Below, in pieces: positions 45,650 through 57,719 of a DNA stretch of 64,000 nt. How positions within the stretch are numbered: the first letter of the stretch is position 1; every line of letters begins with the position of its first letter. The notes under the pieces are model-generated. The model saw only the letters and a list, made by a program, of their open reading frames with translations, made no database searches and was not told where the DNA came from. The stretch spans positions 2,542,001-2,606,000 of the forward strand of contig JAXBDG010000002.1 in assembly GCA_036320915.1 (NCBI GenBank). Direction: 5' to 3'. The stretch is from Linnemannia elongata (taxonomy: Eukaryota; Mortierellomycota; Mortierellomycetes; Mortierellales; Mortierellaceae). A program made the translations under genes and the position numbers.

Positions 45650-47933
45650 TTAAAGGGCAGCGGCTGCCGCTCTCTGGGCTTCCTCTGCCTCCTCTCTCTC
45701 CCTTTGAACTCGCTTCAAAGGAGCCTGAGAGAGAGTTTCTATTGTGCCGCGCTTGGGCGTCTGGGGCAAAAAGTTGGCCTGGGGGCGATAGGCATTGTCT
45801 TTTGACATTTGCTTCATCTGCAAAGACTTTGGGACCCAATTGAACAGGACGTATCGCATAATTCGCTCCGAGAATGTCTTGTCGTGGAAAAAAAAAAGAA
45901 ACGGGAAAAAGAGAAATAACAAACAAAAGGTTAGTAAACCTGGACAAAGAGAGGCGTCTTTTGTTGAACATCTCTTCTTTGAAGGAGGCATCAGTTATCA
46001 CAAGGGACAGGGGAGGGGGTGTTGACATGCAATAAACTTACATGGCCGAATTGGAGCTTGGCAGCTAATTGCGTTTGTGCGTACTGTTCCTTCACAGCTT
46101 CGTAACGCTCTTCCTTGTATCCTTTGAATGCATTCTTGATGTTCTCGAAACTGGTTGGTTTGATGTCGTACAAATGGTTGGCGAGGATGACGGCGTCTTG
46201 CATTGCGTTAACAGCGCCGGCACCTGTACTTGGGAGGAGCTGAGGACAGAAAAAATAGAAAATTAATATTGTGGTTAGAACGAGAATGCTCTCAACAGAT
46301 GGACAAATGACTGGAATCGTAGTTCCTTGCTTTTACCTTGTGTGCAGCTACAAACAACAATGATAAGGAAAATAAATGCAAACAGAGCGTTAGTCATAAA
46401 GAACGAGACACAGATCAGCGAGCACAAACAGGAAAACAACAAAACAGAGAAAAAGATGAACTAACCATCACCGATCAAGACAGTTCGTCCGTGGTGCCAT
46501 GTTTCGAACATCATATCCTCAAAGTACACCTTGGAAACCACTTCAATAGGCGTATAATCAAACAGGTCACCCATGGTTCCGTAAGTGGTCCTGAAGTGAC
46601 GGATAGAGTCCATCATCTTTTGGTTCTGCTGTGGGACCCAGTCCGATGTCCTGAATTGATCATCCGCGATCTCGGCAACGCCCAACTGGACAACGACGTT
46701 CCAGCAGATCCTGTTTCCTGGAACGGTGAATGTACACCACTATGGAGAAGTGCAGTACCAAACAACGTAGTTAGCAAATGAATCACTTGAGCGCGGACAT
46801 AAGTATTTTGTACCTCATGACAAATGCGACTCAACTTACAGTGTACGGAGTGCTCCCGTCTCCAATGATACCATAAGTCTGACAGTCCTCCTTCAAGACA
46901 TCCGGGTACTTCTCTGGGTCCAATGCCTTGGTTGTGCCGACTAGTGAGATATACCCTTTCTTCATACTCTGGTTGTCAGCCTTGGGGAGCAACCCTTGCT
47001 TTTCCAGGGTCTTGTACAAATGCTGACGAACGGCACTGTGCGCACCATCGGCTCCGACGAGGATGTCGCCGTGGATAGTACTGTTGTCGCTGAATCGTAC
47101 CATGACTCCTTCGTGGTTCTGCTGGAAGGAGAGGATCTTCTTGGATAGGTGCATTTTTTCTGTGGGGATCTGACGGAGCAACATGTTGTGCAACTCTGGA
47201 CGAGGAAACAGCTGGCGTTCGTATCCCATGCTAAAATGTATATACAGTACGAGATATATTAATTAATACGGCCAGAAAAGAAATTTTCTGAACAAGAGAG
47301 AGAAAACGTCGATACTTGTTGGAGGGGGGAAAGAACAGCAAAAAAAGTTTGGGAAGACCTACACTTCTGGGGAGATAGACTTGAAGTTAGCGATGAGCTT
47401 TAGCTTGTCTGTCAATACAGACCCACCGTCTCGCAGAGGTTTTGAGAAGGATAACAGCTCCTCATAAAGGCCCAATTGTTCAAAGGCAGGAAAGACGTTT
47501 GGCGTCTACGAGACGAGAGAAAGGTAAGGAGTAACAGTGAGAGATCATGATAGAACGGTTCCTGAGCTTCACTTTGTTGTACAAAGAAATGGAGGCCTAT
47601 TATTACCAAACACATAATGGCACCTAGGATGCATAGTAGAAAAGAGTCGGAAGGGAGTGGAAGAAAGGTGAGTTATGCATTGTGGGGTTAATTCGTGTCT
47701 TGTACCTCCGACTACTAGTGCGGAGCTGCTTTCTTACCAAGGGGCTTAATCTCGGCTGACCGCTCAAAGATCTCATAAGGGATTCCTGCTTTCTCGAGAA
47801 GGATACCAAGGAATAGTCCCCCCAGGCCACCGCCGGCGATGAGGACGCGGGGAGGCCGGTCGGTCACCAGTGGAGGTAGGTCACTGCCTTTGAAGCCTCC
47901 TGTGGGTACGGGCTTGGTCGAATTAACACTCAT
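45650..47933 (-). CDS. FAD-dependent monooxygenase, copy 4 (8 exons, 485 aa)
   Basis: Same family as copies 1 and 2. Exons: 47933-47738, 47623-47607 (17 nt), 47505-47363, 47230-46840, 46739-46466, 46347-46337 (11 nt), 46239-46042, 45877-45650, closing at 486 codons. The glycine-rich loop is IAGGGLGGLF (34-39 for GxGxxG), a variant shared only with copy 5. DG motif at D180, GD motif at D340 with AAHK. Exon 3 has one extra codon compared with copies 1, 2, 6 and 7, again shared with copy 5, so these two are sister copies. Exon 4 contains VMGYERQLFPRPE where others have VGYDR. The tail is Ala-rich (QRAAAAAL). Intron 5 starts with GTTAGT, a weaker donor than in its paralogues. Confidence 0.92.
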
Positions 47934-48140
47934 AGTTGAATCTGGGCAGATATATCGTATAAAAGGAGAGCTTAGAAGAAAAGTAGGGGTAGAGAAGGAG
48001 TGAGGAATGAAGGAATGGAAGGCAAGAAAGAGATGATGATGATGATTAGTTGTGAATGGTGGGACGAGATGAGGCGGCCCAAAAGTCGCTCTTTGTCCCC
48101 TTCCTTCGCTTACTTTCCTTTCCTCTTCGTCTTTTTTGAT

Positions 48141-48250
48141 TTTAATTGCTCTTGGACGATCGTTACACAAGGTTGAGATGTTTTTTTCTTCTTTTGCAGG
48201 CAACGGCTGGATGGACATATATATCATGTGTCCGCTATAGAGCAATTGGG
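48141..48250 (-). promoter_or_regulatory. Shared upstream element, copy 4 (divergent)
   Basis: GATTTTAATTGCTCTTGG followed by GTTACACA at 48162-48169 matches the copy 1 and copy 5 elements, but the CATTGCAT part has diverged (GGTTGAGATG). AGAGCAATT at about 48238-48246 matches the second block. It lies about 230 bp upstream of the ATG. Confidence 0.5.
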
Positions 48251-49094
48251 CCGAGAACGTTCTGATTCGGTGTGTGTATTATCAAGACGGTAAGGATGCG
48301 AGGTGATGCGGGCGTAAAAGGAATGTGTTCGATCGAGCGATAGGCGTTTCAAGGGTGGCCTAGAATGCGATTATGTTTTTGCCATTAACCTTGTTGGTGA
48401 GGTAGGGTTATCATTTTCGGCGGTTGTGCAGCAACAGTTCACGAACAGAGTATGCTTTTTTTTTGCCAGAAATTAAAGAGAAACGTAGTTCTAAGGCTTC
48501 TAGAAGAAAGCGAAGTACTTGTATCTAATAAACTTTTTCAAAGTTATACTCTCTAGGCCTGTCTTTTTGGGTCCGTGATCGAATGTATTGTTGGGAAAAA
48601 AGCTTGCTCTCACCAAACGTATTATATGGACTTAAACAATGAACACTCCGTCGAGAATTATGTGGTTCCATAGAAAAGAATGATCTTCCCTCTGTTTAGC
48701 AAAAGCCGTAAGAGAGAATGGAGGTTGGTCGAGAGGAATAAAATAGAAAGGATGAATGAACGAATGTATAGACGGCATACGAAGAACAAAGAGAATTGAG
48801 TGTCAGAAGTGATAAGTAAGAAATGACAAGCAGGTTTCTCCGTCTAATATGGCAATGGATGGTACACGCTGCGTGTCCTTCATTTTCAAAGATTTTTTGT
48901 CCCCAACAGCGTCGGAATGATTGATGAGTGTGAGAATTTTAAGCAATCATTGATGGTTCCTGAACTGATTACATTCCTGGATCGAAAATTCCTCGACTAA
49001 TCATGTTTCTGATTCTCAAGCTGGGTCTCGTTACACTCATGGACATCGACTAAACTAATTTTATTCCTAAGTAAAGGAAATGTAAAAAAAAAAC
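48251..49094. other. Intergenic between copies 4 and 5
   Basis: About 0.85 kb, AT-rich, with no gene or named repeat recognised. Confidence 0.5.
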
Positions 49095-51277
49095 TCAAAT
49101 GGCGGCGGCGTTCTCACTCCTCCTCTCCTCCTCTTCCACTTTTCCCATTTGAATGCGCTTCGAGGGGTTTTGAGAGATCACGTCCAATGTTCCGCGCTTG
49201 GGCGCCTGGGGTAAGAAGTTGGCCTGAGGACGGTAGGCATTGTCCTTTGTCATCCGCTTCAGTTGCATCGACTTTGGAACCCAGTTGAACAATATATATC
49301 GCAAAAATCGCTCCCACAAAGTCTATTCGACCAATGAAACAATGAGTGTTCGATATCTATATATGTGAAGAACGCTGTGAAGATTACAAGCACGATATGT
49401 ATGTTGACGCAAAAACTTACATGTCCGAATTGCAACTTCGCAGCAAATTCTGCTTGTGGGTATTGTTCCTTGACAGCATCAAAACGTTCCTCCTTGTAGT
49501 CGCTCAATGCCTGCTTGATGTTCTCGAAACTAGTTGGTTTGATGTCGTACAGATGGTTGGCGAGAATGACAGCATCCTGCATTGCGTTCACAGCGCCGGC
49601 ACCTGTGCTTGGGAGCAACTGGGGCAAATAAATAGTAATAAGTCAACACTGCTGTTAGATCAAAAACGCCAATAACGGATCGACGATTCCTTTGATACTC
49701 TTTCATTTCTCACCTTGTGAGCGGCTAGAAAGGAGAGATGAAGAAGTGAATGGACACAAAAGCATTAGTCGTAGAAATCGATGGCAATCTAAGTGGGAGC
49801 GAAAGGCAAACGGAGGAAAACAAATGTATATACCATCGCCGATCAAAACGGTTCGTCCGTGGTTCCATGTCTCAAAAAGCATGTCTTCGAAGTACACCTT
49901 GGAGACACGTTCAATGTCAGTCTCATCGAACAGATCACCCAAGGCACCATAAGGCGTCTTGAAATGGCGGATCGAATCCATCATTTTTTGGTTCTGTTGA
50001 GGGACCCAGTCTGACGTTTTAAACTGGTTATCCGCGATCTCGGTGACACCTAACTGAACAACGACATTCCAGCAGATCCTGTTTCCTGGAACAGTAAAGG
50101 TCACCCACTATCAAAACATACAGTGTCAACAAGAAAACCAGATAAGCGAAGGAGTCTCTTGCAGCGTGTATTTTTTGAACTTTGTAAGGCAAACTAAGAT
50201 ACTTACAGTGTAAGGAGTACTTCCGTCCCCAATGATACCATAACTCTGACAATCCTCTTTCAAAACGTCCGGGTACTTCTCAGGATCCAATTCATTGGTT
50301 GTTCCCACCAAGGAGATGAACCCCTTCTTCATATCCTGATTATCAGACTTGGGTAGGAGCCCCTCCTTGATCAACGTCTTGTACAAGTGCTGACGAACGG
50401 CACTGTGAGCTCCGTCCGCGCCAACGAGAATATCGCCATGGACAGTGGTGTTGTCGCTGAATCGTGCCATAACTCCCTCATGGTTCTGCTGGAAGGACAA
50501 GACCTTCTTGGACAAGTGTATCTTTTCCGCAGGGACCTTGCGGAACAACATGTCGTGGAATTCTGGACGAGGGAACAGGAGGCGTTCGTATCCGAAGCTA
50601 GGAGGAGACAAAGGATACCAGCCACATATAAGTATTTGTACGAGAAGGCCACTCATTTTAGAAGAAAACGCTAGGAATTTGGTGATGGTAGACTTACATG
50701 TCATTGTCAATTGGTGTGATATTGGCAATGGGTTTCATTTTGTCTGTCAGGATAGCTCTGCCCCCACGCATGGGTTTTGAAATTGCCAGTAATTCCTCAT
50801 AGAACCCCAACTGTTCGATGGCAGCGAGAATATTGGGTGACTATTCACATAGAATGGTGCACATGGGGGTTGCGGCTTAGTACATGTGTTCAGGCTGGCA
50901 ACCACTGAACAATGAGGGCTGATATTGATGTTTTGGTATACTTACCAGACACATAATGGCGCCTAGGGCCGGCAAATGAATATGGTAGTATGATGATAAG
51001 CTGAGGGTATCATGGCGGGTCATTGTCTAATTCAATTGCTTTAAAATCCGATGTGGAGCAAATGCATACCTAAAGGCTTAATCTCGGGCGACCGCTCAAA
51101 GATCTCGTAGGGGATGCCTGCTTTCTCCAGAAGAATTCCAAGAAATAGTCCACCGACACCACCTCCAGCAATGAGGACACGAGGAGGCCTGTCAGTCACC
51201 AATGGAGGCAAGTCGCTACCCTTGGTACTTGACGAAGAGAGGGGCGTGTTTGACGTCTTGTTGAAAGAGGCACTCAT
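49095..51277 (-). CDS. FAD-dependent monooxygenase, copy 5 (8 exons, 489 aa)
   Basis: The longest copy. Exons: 51277-51070, 50962-50946 (17 nt), 50840-50698, 50597-50207, 50107-49834, 49724-49714 (11 nt), 49618-49421, 49322-49095, closing at 490 codons. The glycine loop is IAGGGVGGLF at 36-45, DG motif at D184, GD motif at D344 (AAHK). The first exon begins MSASFNKTSN, close to MSASFDNTTN of copy 1, while the body is closest to copy 4. That combination suggests mosaic ancestry or conversion among copies (inference). The last exon retains YRPQANFLPQAPKRGT. The region upstream differs from copy 1 by an insertion flanked by two long A-runs (51378-51613). All splice sites read as GT–AG. Confidence 0.92.
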
Positions 51278-51377
51278 GCTCAGTAATAATGGACTTGTGT
51301 ATAAAAGTGTATTCGAGGGGATGCGAAACAGGAAATGAGATAGTGTGAACGAGAGGAAAGTGGATGAGAGAGGAGCG

Positions 51378-51420
<43 letters not shown>

Positions 51421-51613
51421 GCTGTTTAAAAGCAGATTCACAGCCCTGTCAAAGCAAAAAAAAATCTCTTATTCACACAGTCCCTGTGTTGTCAAAGACG
51501 ACACAAAAAAAATCTTTAATTATTTTTCTTATTCCGACAGGGTGTGCAAATAACGTTCCAAAGCCCTGTGCAAATAACTTCATCCAAAAAAAAAAAAAAA
51601 AAAAAAAAAAAAA
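51378..51613. mobile_element. A-tract-flanked insertion in the copy 5 promoter (candidate SINE-like)
   Basis: An A-run of about 40 nt (51378-51417), 167 bp of unique sequence, and a second A-run of about 29 nt (51585-51613). The homologous copy 1 promoter lacks it: the shared GGGGACCCGGGTCGAG block is about 155 bp from the ATG in copy 1 but about 380 bp in copy 5. The heptamer GGAGCGA occurs just before the first A-run (51371-51377) and just after the second (about 51619-51625), a possible target-site duplication. The inner sequence repeats the phrases CCCTGTCAAAG/CCCTGTGTTGTCAAAG and GTGCAAATAAC. No polymerase III boxes were confirmed, so the class is uncertain. Confidence 0.45.
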
Positions 51614-51739
51614 TGAATGGAGCGATGAGAAAGAGAAATTCAGAATGAGCAAGATGGGGGACCCGGGTCGAGTCGAGAAAGGAGGAATGAGGTTCGGCGT
51701 CGCTATCCTTCGTTATTTCCCTTCTCTCTCCTCTTTCAT

Positions 51740-51830
51740 TTTTAACTGCTCTTAGACTGTTACACAGCATTGCATATTTTCTTTTGCATCGGTGGAGTCT
51801 TGCCTCGACAAAAGGGCAATTGAAGGAGAG
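51740..51830 (-). promoter_or_regulatory. Shared upstream element, copy 5
   Basis: TTTTTAACTGCTCTTAGACT followed by GTTACACAGCATTGCATAT at 51759-51777 matches copy 1 almost base for base. GGGCAATTGAAGGAG at about 51815 corresponds to the second block. It is displaced to about 480 bp from the ATG by the A-tract insertion. Confidence 0.6.
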
Positions 51831-52142
51831 CCATTTTCCTGCAGCGGCGTTTTCTTTCGTTTTGGCGAAGGAATGAAAGTGATGGAGAACTCTGGAAGAA
51901 GGGTGTTCATGGTGGGGCATAGTGTCCAAGGATGTGTCTTTGTGTTTACTTTTGGCATTGTCAAAGACTCAGGGACCGTCATTCGCCACCCTCCCCTGGA
52001 TAACTTTCAGTTCTCAGTAGAATGAAATCACTGAGGCATTCAATCAACAAGCACCCTTCCAAAATAGTCGGAAAGAGAGTTATCTTTTCTCGCTTTAGGT
52101 TTAAGGTCGTGCGATTAGCCCTGGCTCAGAAAGATGGAAGCA

Positions 52143-52747
52143 AAACAATCGTTTATTGAGCACAACCAAGAATTGTACACGATTAACATCCCGCAATACA
52201 CATCAATTCCTGAGGCAGTACCCAGATCACAGTCAACGGCACTGCTCTTTGCCCAGGATGCACTTCAGTAAGCTCAGGATCATCAAAAGGAACAGGCCGA
52301 CAAAAGGCGATGCGACCACAACTTCAAGGTTGGCAACGAGATCCTCCTCAACGCAAAGAATATCACAATGCCAGCCAACAGTGGTCTTAGCTCGGACAAA
52401 CTCAAGCCACGCTTTATTGAAACCCTGTACCTTGCGGGAGCAACGACTATTAGTCACCTTCCTAATCAACCTGCCCCCCTCCTGCAGGATCCACAACGTC
52501 TTCCATGTCGACCTCCTTCGCTGCTACACCAAGTCGCCACTTGCATTTGGTCGTCGAACACCAACACGACCATCACCTACAGTGATCGAAAACGTTTAAG
52601 AGTATGAGGTCGAATCTATCTTGCGGTACAGTAAGTACCGGCGGCAGCATCAATTCCTCGTCGCATGGAAAGGATTCCAAATCTGAGAGCCAGTCGCTAA
52701 CCTAGATAGCTGTAGAATCCTGGTCAGGCAGTTCAAAACAAATCATG
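52143..52747 (+). mobile_element. Ty3/gypsy chromovirus relic: integrase C-terminus and chromodomain
   Basis: Remnant of the 3' end of a gypsy-type retrotransposon polyprotein of fungi. One frame carries AQDHQKEQADKRRCDHNFKVG, then NEILLNAKNI and KLKPRFIETLY, the GPF/Y-module region of integrase. A second frame carries LRIHNVFHVDLLRCYTKS. A third carries SILRYSKYRRQHQFLVAWKG, the chromodomain, broken by a stop before EPVANL. Frame changes and stops show that it is dead. No LTR, reverse transcriptase or protease is present in the window. Confidence 0.88.
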
Positions 52748-52759
52748 GAATCCTTTATT

Positions 52760-54260
52760 AAACGGGGAAGCCGTACCACAAAAACAGCTAAATAGCAATC
52801 TATTCAGTACAATCATCTCTTCCAAAGGCTGTTGAAAGAAATAATTTCAAGTTGCGTCTCGCAAATCGATCGATCCATCATCGTCTGCATAGGGTGTCGT
52901 GAATCCTGGTTCTCCTCGAGACATTTTTGCATTATCGTTTGGCCATGGAGATCTCCCTCGAAGAATATTGTTTCTCGGAGGGCGTTGGCTCTTGCATAAT
53001 CCACGAAATCATACACCTTCAAAAAATTCGTAGGAAAAATCGATCTGCCTTAGGCAAGAGGTCAAGATCCATGAAGAGCATTCAACTCTGGAAAGATGGC
53101 TGCCACAAGCCTGTTATCTGTGTCTTTTTTTCTCCTCTCCTTGAAGTTTCTGCTTGGCGGTGTAGTCCTTGTTGATATTGACTCCATGGTTGAGTTTTGA
53201 AACGTTGCTTATTCAAAATACTGCATTTCTATCATCCATTGCTTTCCATCGTAACCTGCCTTTATCATTGCCGGCTTTTGGATGGCCTCGTTTCTCCACC
53301 CCTTGCCCATTCTCCACCCTTGCCCTTTCTTCCTGTATGCCTTGCTTGCTCTCTCCCCTTGCTTTTTTTTAAAAATCCCTCAATCATTCTCTCCCCACTA
53401 CTCCCCTGGTCCACCTAGCAATAGACACTCGAATTGTATCCTTGCATAATTCATCTCCATTCTCGCTACACTTTGCACGTCGATAAAATGGACTCAGTAC
53501 CTTATGTGATGAAGAAAACAATCCACTTTCACAAGGACAACTGGTCGAAACACTAGAAACCATGATAACAGCAGTCTTTCTTGTATCAAAGAAATGAGCT
53601 ATAATACTCAACAACACATGATTAGATGCGCTGTGATATGAACAGCTGAGGAACTGGAAAGTGGTGAGAAAGAAGCTGTGGTCTTTACTGTTCCCTACAA
53701 TATACATATGGAAGAGTTAATAATTACCACCCTTAATATAGAATGAGGAGAGGGGATATAACCGAAACGCAACAGTAGATCCGACTTTAGGAGCGCACAT
53801 CGAGAGAGGAAGAGAAGGAACAGGTGTTCGACTTTAGAAGCACAAGTCGAGGGAAAAGGTGGAGTAGGAGAGGGCGGAGAAGTTACAGTGTCAGGTCTAG
53901 GAAGAAATAAGGGAGGAGGTGGTACTGGTGAGGGCGAGAAAAGTTCAATGTGATAATAAGATAAAGGTGAAGGCGAGGATAATGTGAACACATCTCAGAG
54001 TAGTGTGAAGTCGTAGACTGTATGAGAGCTATAGTCTAAGAAGGCTACGATGGTAAGTGAAGGCATAGAGACAAAGATTGACGTATAAATAAATAATTCT
54101 CCTGTGCACTTGCAAGCGATAGATTTGGGTTCATTATGGACATTTTTACATACTGTAGCTGGTTGATTGAGCGGTGTAACATTGTATCAAGAGCATGTAT
54201 TAGCTCTATCCTTGGCTGTTCGCATGTTCTCCTCCAAAAGGCGCTTGATCATGAATGGAG
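52760..54260. other. Intergenic, nothing recognised
   Basis: About 1.5 kb between the gypsy relic and the decayed LRR gene. Pyrimidine-rich at 53170-53400. No frame with a recognisable domain. Confidence 0.5.
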
Positions 54261-57200
54261 CTACCGGTGGTTCATGTAGTGATGGGTCAGAGTCGAGTTG
54301 GACTTGAGCGTCTCAGAAAGAGCATGAGCCCCCTTGTTTCCGAATGAATTGTCAAATAGGTATAGACTGATCGGAGTTAACCTGGTCTTCATTGCCACAG
54401 CCAGGGCTTGAGCTCCATTGTCTCCGATCGCGTTGTCCCCCAAGTTCAAAGAGATCAGAGTTGAGTTGGTCTTGAGTGCCTCGGACAGCGCCTGAGCTCC
54501 ATTGTCTCTGATCAAGCTCGCTCTCAAGTCTAGTTCGGCCAGAGTTGAGTTGGTCTTGAGTGCCTCAGCCAGGGCCTGAGTTCCTTTATCTCCAATCGAG
54601 TTGCCCCCACAGTACAAAGTGGTTAGAGTTGAGTTTGTCTTGAGTGCCTCAGCCAGGGCTTGAGCTCCTTTATCTCCTATCAAGCTGTTATCCACGTGCA
54701 GAGTAGTTAGAGTTGAGTTGGACTTCAATGCCTCAGCCATGGCTAGAGCCCCTTTCTTCCCGATCTTATTGTGTAAGTGCAGAGTTGTGAGAGTCGAGTT
54801 AGTCCTGAGTGCCTCAGCCAGGGCCTAGGCTCCTTTCTCTCCAATCGAACGGTGCCCCAAGTTTAGAGTGGTAAGTGTTGAGTTGATCTTGAGTGCCTCA
54901 GCCAGGGCCTGAGCCCCTTTCACTCCAATCGAGATGGATGACAAGTCCAAAGAGGTCAGGGTCGAGTTGGTCTTGAGTGTCTCAGCCATGGCCATAGCTC
55001 CTTTCTCTCCAATCGAGTTGGCCCCACAGGACAATGTGGTTAGAGTTGAGTTGGTCTTGAGTGCCTCAGCCAGGGCCTGAACTCCCTTGTCTCCGATCAT
55101 GGTGCTAACGTCCAAAGCAGTCAGCGTCGAGTTGGTCTTGAGTGCCTCAGCTAAGGCCTGAGCTCCTTTTTCTCCAACCGAGCTGCACGACAAGTTAAGA
55201 GTGGTTAGCGTCGAGTTGGTCTTGAGTGCCTCGGCCAGATCCTGAGCCCCTTCATCTCCAACTGAGAGGAATTTCAAGTCCAAAATGGTCAGCGTCAAGT
55301 TGGTCTTGAATGCCTCAGTTAGGGCCTGAGCTCCGTTGCGTTTGATTAAATGTTCATGTAGTCGAGAGCGGTCAGTGTCGACGTGGTCTTGAGTGCTTCA
55401 TCCAGGGCATGAGCTCCTTTCTCTCCGAATGATTTGTCCCATAGGTATATAGTGATCAGAGTTGAGCTGTTCTTAAGTATCTCCGCAAGGACTCTAACCT
55501 CCTCCTCGCTAAAACGTCTAACTCCAACCACCATCTCAAAGGATAACTTGTGAAGGTGAGATGGTCTTTTTGGAGTGAAGTTGGAAAGCTTGACAAGGTC
55601 GTCCGGGAATACAATATGAATCGATTTCAAATTGGGAAGTTCCAATAATCCGTAGAGGACTTCGTATCGTGTGGATATTGCAGACAGCTTGCTCCTAAGG
55701 CTCGGTCGAAATTGTTGGAGATCAAGACGAAGCATCGATATCATGGATCTCCTGAGTGCTTCCTGTAGTACTTGAAGATCTCTATCCGTGCATTCCCAAC
55801 TCAAATCCACAATGAGTTCAATGACACCTTTGGCTTTGGGAGGGAATCAAAGAACTCGGTGGCAGCGAAACTGGACTCCAGAACAATAGTAATCCTTCCC
55901 AGCTGCTCATCAAATCGTCCTTTTTGTATTTTGACCACGTCCCGAAGTCTTTGGGTGTGCGTCTCCTGGTAGCCGGTTCGGTAATGGTCAAGACATACCC
56001 ATTTAACGTGGCCGCCCGAGGTTGTCATTCGATAAAGGCCCCCAAGTAGATTTCCCTCCTCTGATGTCTTCAAAAATGAACCCAACTGGCGTAACTCGAC
56101 ACCTTCCAGACCTTCGACATCGCTCAAATAGTTGGTCAAGTCTTGTTGCGTCATTGCTGCTCGAGGCTCAGTGCCGATGAAATCCCCTGGCGATGATGCT
56201 TGGACTTTGGCCATTTGATTGTCGATACATTGGAGCGAGTAATCGATCTTGGCCGTGACTGTCTCGACAGACTGTTTGATAGAGTCGGCCAGCTCGACAA
56301 CCTTAAGGTTAGCCAGGGCAGATACAATATGGCCGGTAATACTTGAGCCAAACGTGATAAGTTCAAGCATCAACAGAAGAAATGACCATATTTCTTGAAG
56401 AACTTGGTTGGCTCGCGGACAAGGTACCCTCCGTGCTTTGCTAGGTGGAGGTGATGTGGTATCTTGCTGTTATTGGGCTCGGTGTGTTTTCCGCACTCAC
56501 AAATGAAATGTAGTCGGAATTTGGTTCTGAACCAATTGCCGGGATCATACTTTGCCGGTTCTTCCGGCAGGACAACAAACAACCGAGGAATCGGGTACTC
56601 GGCTAGCTCCAACTGCTGCGTTAAGATGGCCTCGGTCTTGCTCTGGATCAGAATCAATCGGTCATTCATCTGCTTTTGCAGCTCCCAAACCTCACGAGCA
56701 ATTTGCTGTGTCATAGCGCCTTGATTGTAGAGGCCTTCCAGCTTGCTGATGACTGTTCTCTCGAACCCAGATTTGGCCATCGATGCTAGAGTCAACTTCG
56801 AGGCAATCAACGATGAGAGCGCTTCAGTTGTCAATGGCTTTCCAGACTGGCGGGCTTGCTCTATGGCTGCAGCCAGAGAAATGAACTGATTCTGGATATA
56901 CGTGTTGTTTCCTCTAGTCGTGGTTGCTTGATGTGGTTCAGCGGACGAAATGTCAGCGAAAGGCTTTGCGCCTATTTCATGGCCTGAGACAGACCCAGTA
57001 AGTGTTGCAGTGGAACTCGCTTGAATGCTGATGTCGAGCTCATCAATGATAGTGCCAGGACGGTAAGGATCAACTGGAGCATGGATGGGAGTTTCAACTT
57101 GACCATTGGTGGGAGCCAGCCTTGAATTTGCCACAGAAGAGTCCTCATGGATACAATTGGCACCAGTGGCCAAGACTACGTCCAAGACTACACCAGGATA

Positions 57201-57500
57201 GTGCTTGATGCAGTGAGGAACGATTCTATGAGGACACATTAGATACTATGCTTGCTTAGCCTGATTGATCAACATAATCTCTTTATAGAAATTGGGTGCT
57301 CTTTCCATGTTACGTTACCTGGCTCGATTCGAATCTCTAACCAACTTGACTACAGAACTGCCGTTGCAGATGTGCCCAACTCTAGGAAACACTTGCTCGA
57401 TGTCCTCCCAGAAAATCACGCTTTGCCCATTGACAATATCCACGTCAATGTTTTTGACATCACTTGTGCCAGCAATACGAAACGATTGAGTCTCATCCAT
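54261..57500 (-). pseudogene. Decayed large LRR protein with fungal N-terminal domain
   Basis: Exon 1 (57500-57319) encodes MDETQSFRIAGTSDVKNID, then GQSVIFWEDIEQVFPRVGH, a domain I associate with Mortierella-type receptor proteins. It splices cleanly (GT–AG) to 57225 (RIVPHCIKHYPGVVLDVVL). A mid-region with coiled helices (QQIAREVWELQKQMNDRLIL) and a Cys-rich FICECGKH segment follows. Then come about 15 NLRC3-type repeats of 28 residues (core GDKGAQALAEALKTNSTLTT). The frame is broken at least four times: apparent one-base losses near 56370 (after KKYGH), 55840 (before KGVIELIVDLSWEC) and 55360 (LDLHEHLIKRNGAQ lost), and a CAG-to-TAG nonsense at about 54822 in GAQALAEA. No NACHT/STAND NTPase is visible. 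Sequencing indels could explain the shifts, but the nonsense codon argues for true decay. Confidence 0.8.
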
Positions 57501-57534
57501 TGCCCGTTTTAGATGACTGTAATGGAGATGTTCG

Positions 57535-57551
57535 TGAGTGTGAGTGTGTGT

Positions 57552-57585
<34 letters not shown>

Positions 57586-57600
57586 GTGTGTGTGTGGGAA
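57535..57600. repeat. (GT)n microsatellite
   Basis: An imperfect GT repeat with GTGAGT interruptions just upstream of the LRR exon 1. It yields His-Thr-repeat frames on the minus strand that are not genes. Confidence 0.9.
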
Positions 57601-57719
57601 GGGGGGTATGGGATAAAGGAAGTGACTTTGTGCAGGAACTGAAAGTGACGGGAATGAGGGTGATGGTAGAGGAGAAAGAATGAAAAAGAGACACATTTCA
57701 GCGCACCCATTTCAACTCG

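Noticed and set aside
54261..57500. NLR immune receptor with NACHT/STAND NTPase
   Set aside because: The repeats are NLRC3-like, but I find no Walker A/B NTPase core in the gene or nearby.
57493..57710. His/Thr-repeat proteins at the (GT)n tract
   Set aside because: Microsatellite translation. The true LRR start lies downstream in gene orientation, at 57500.
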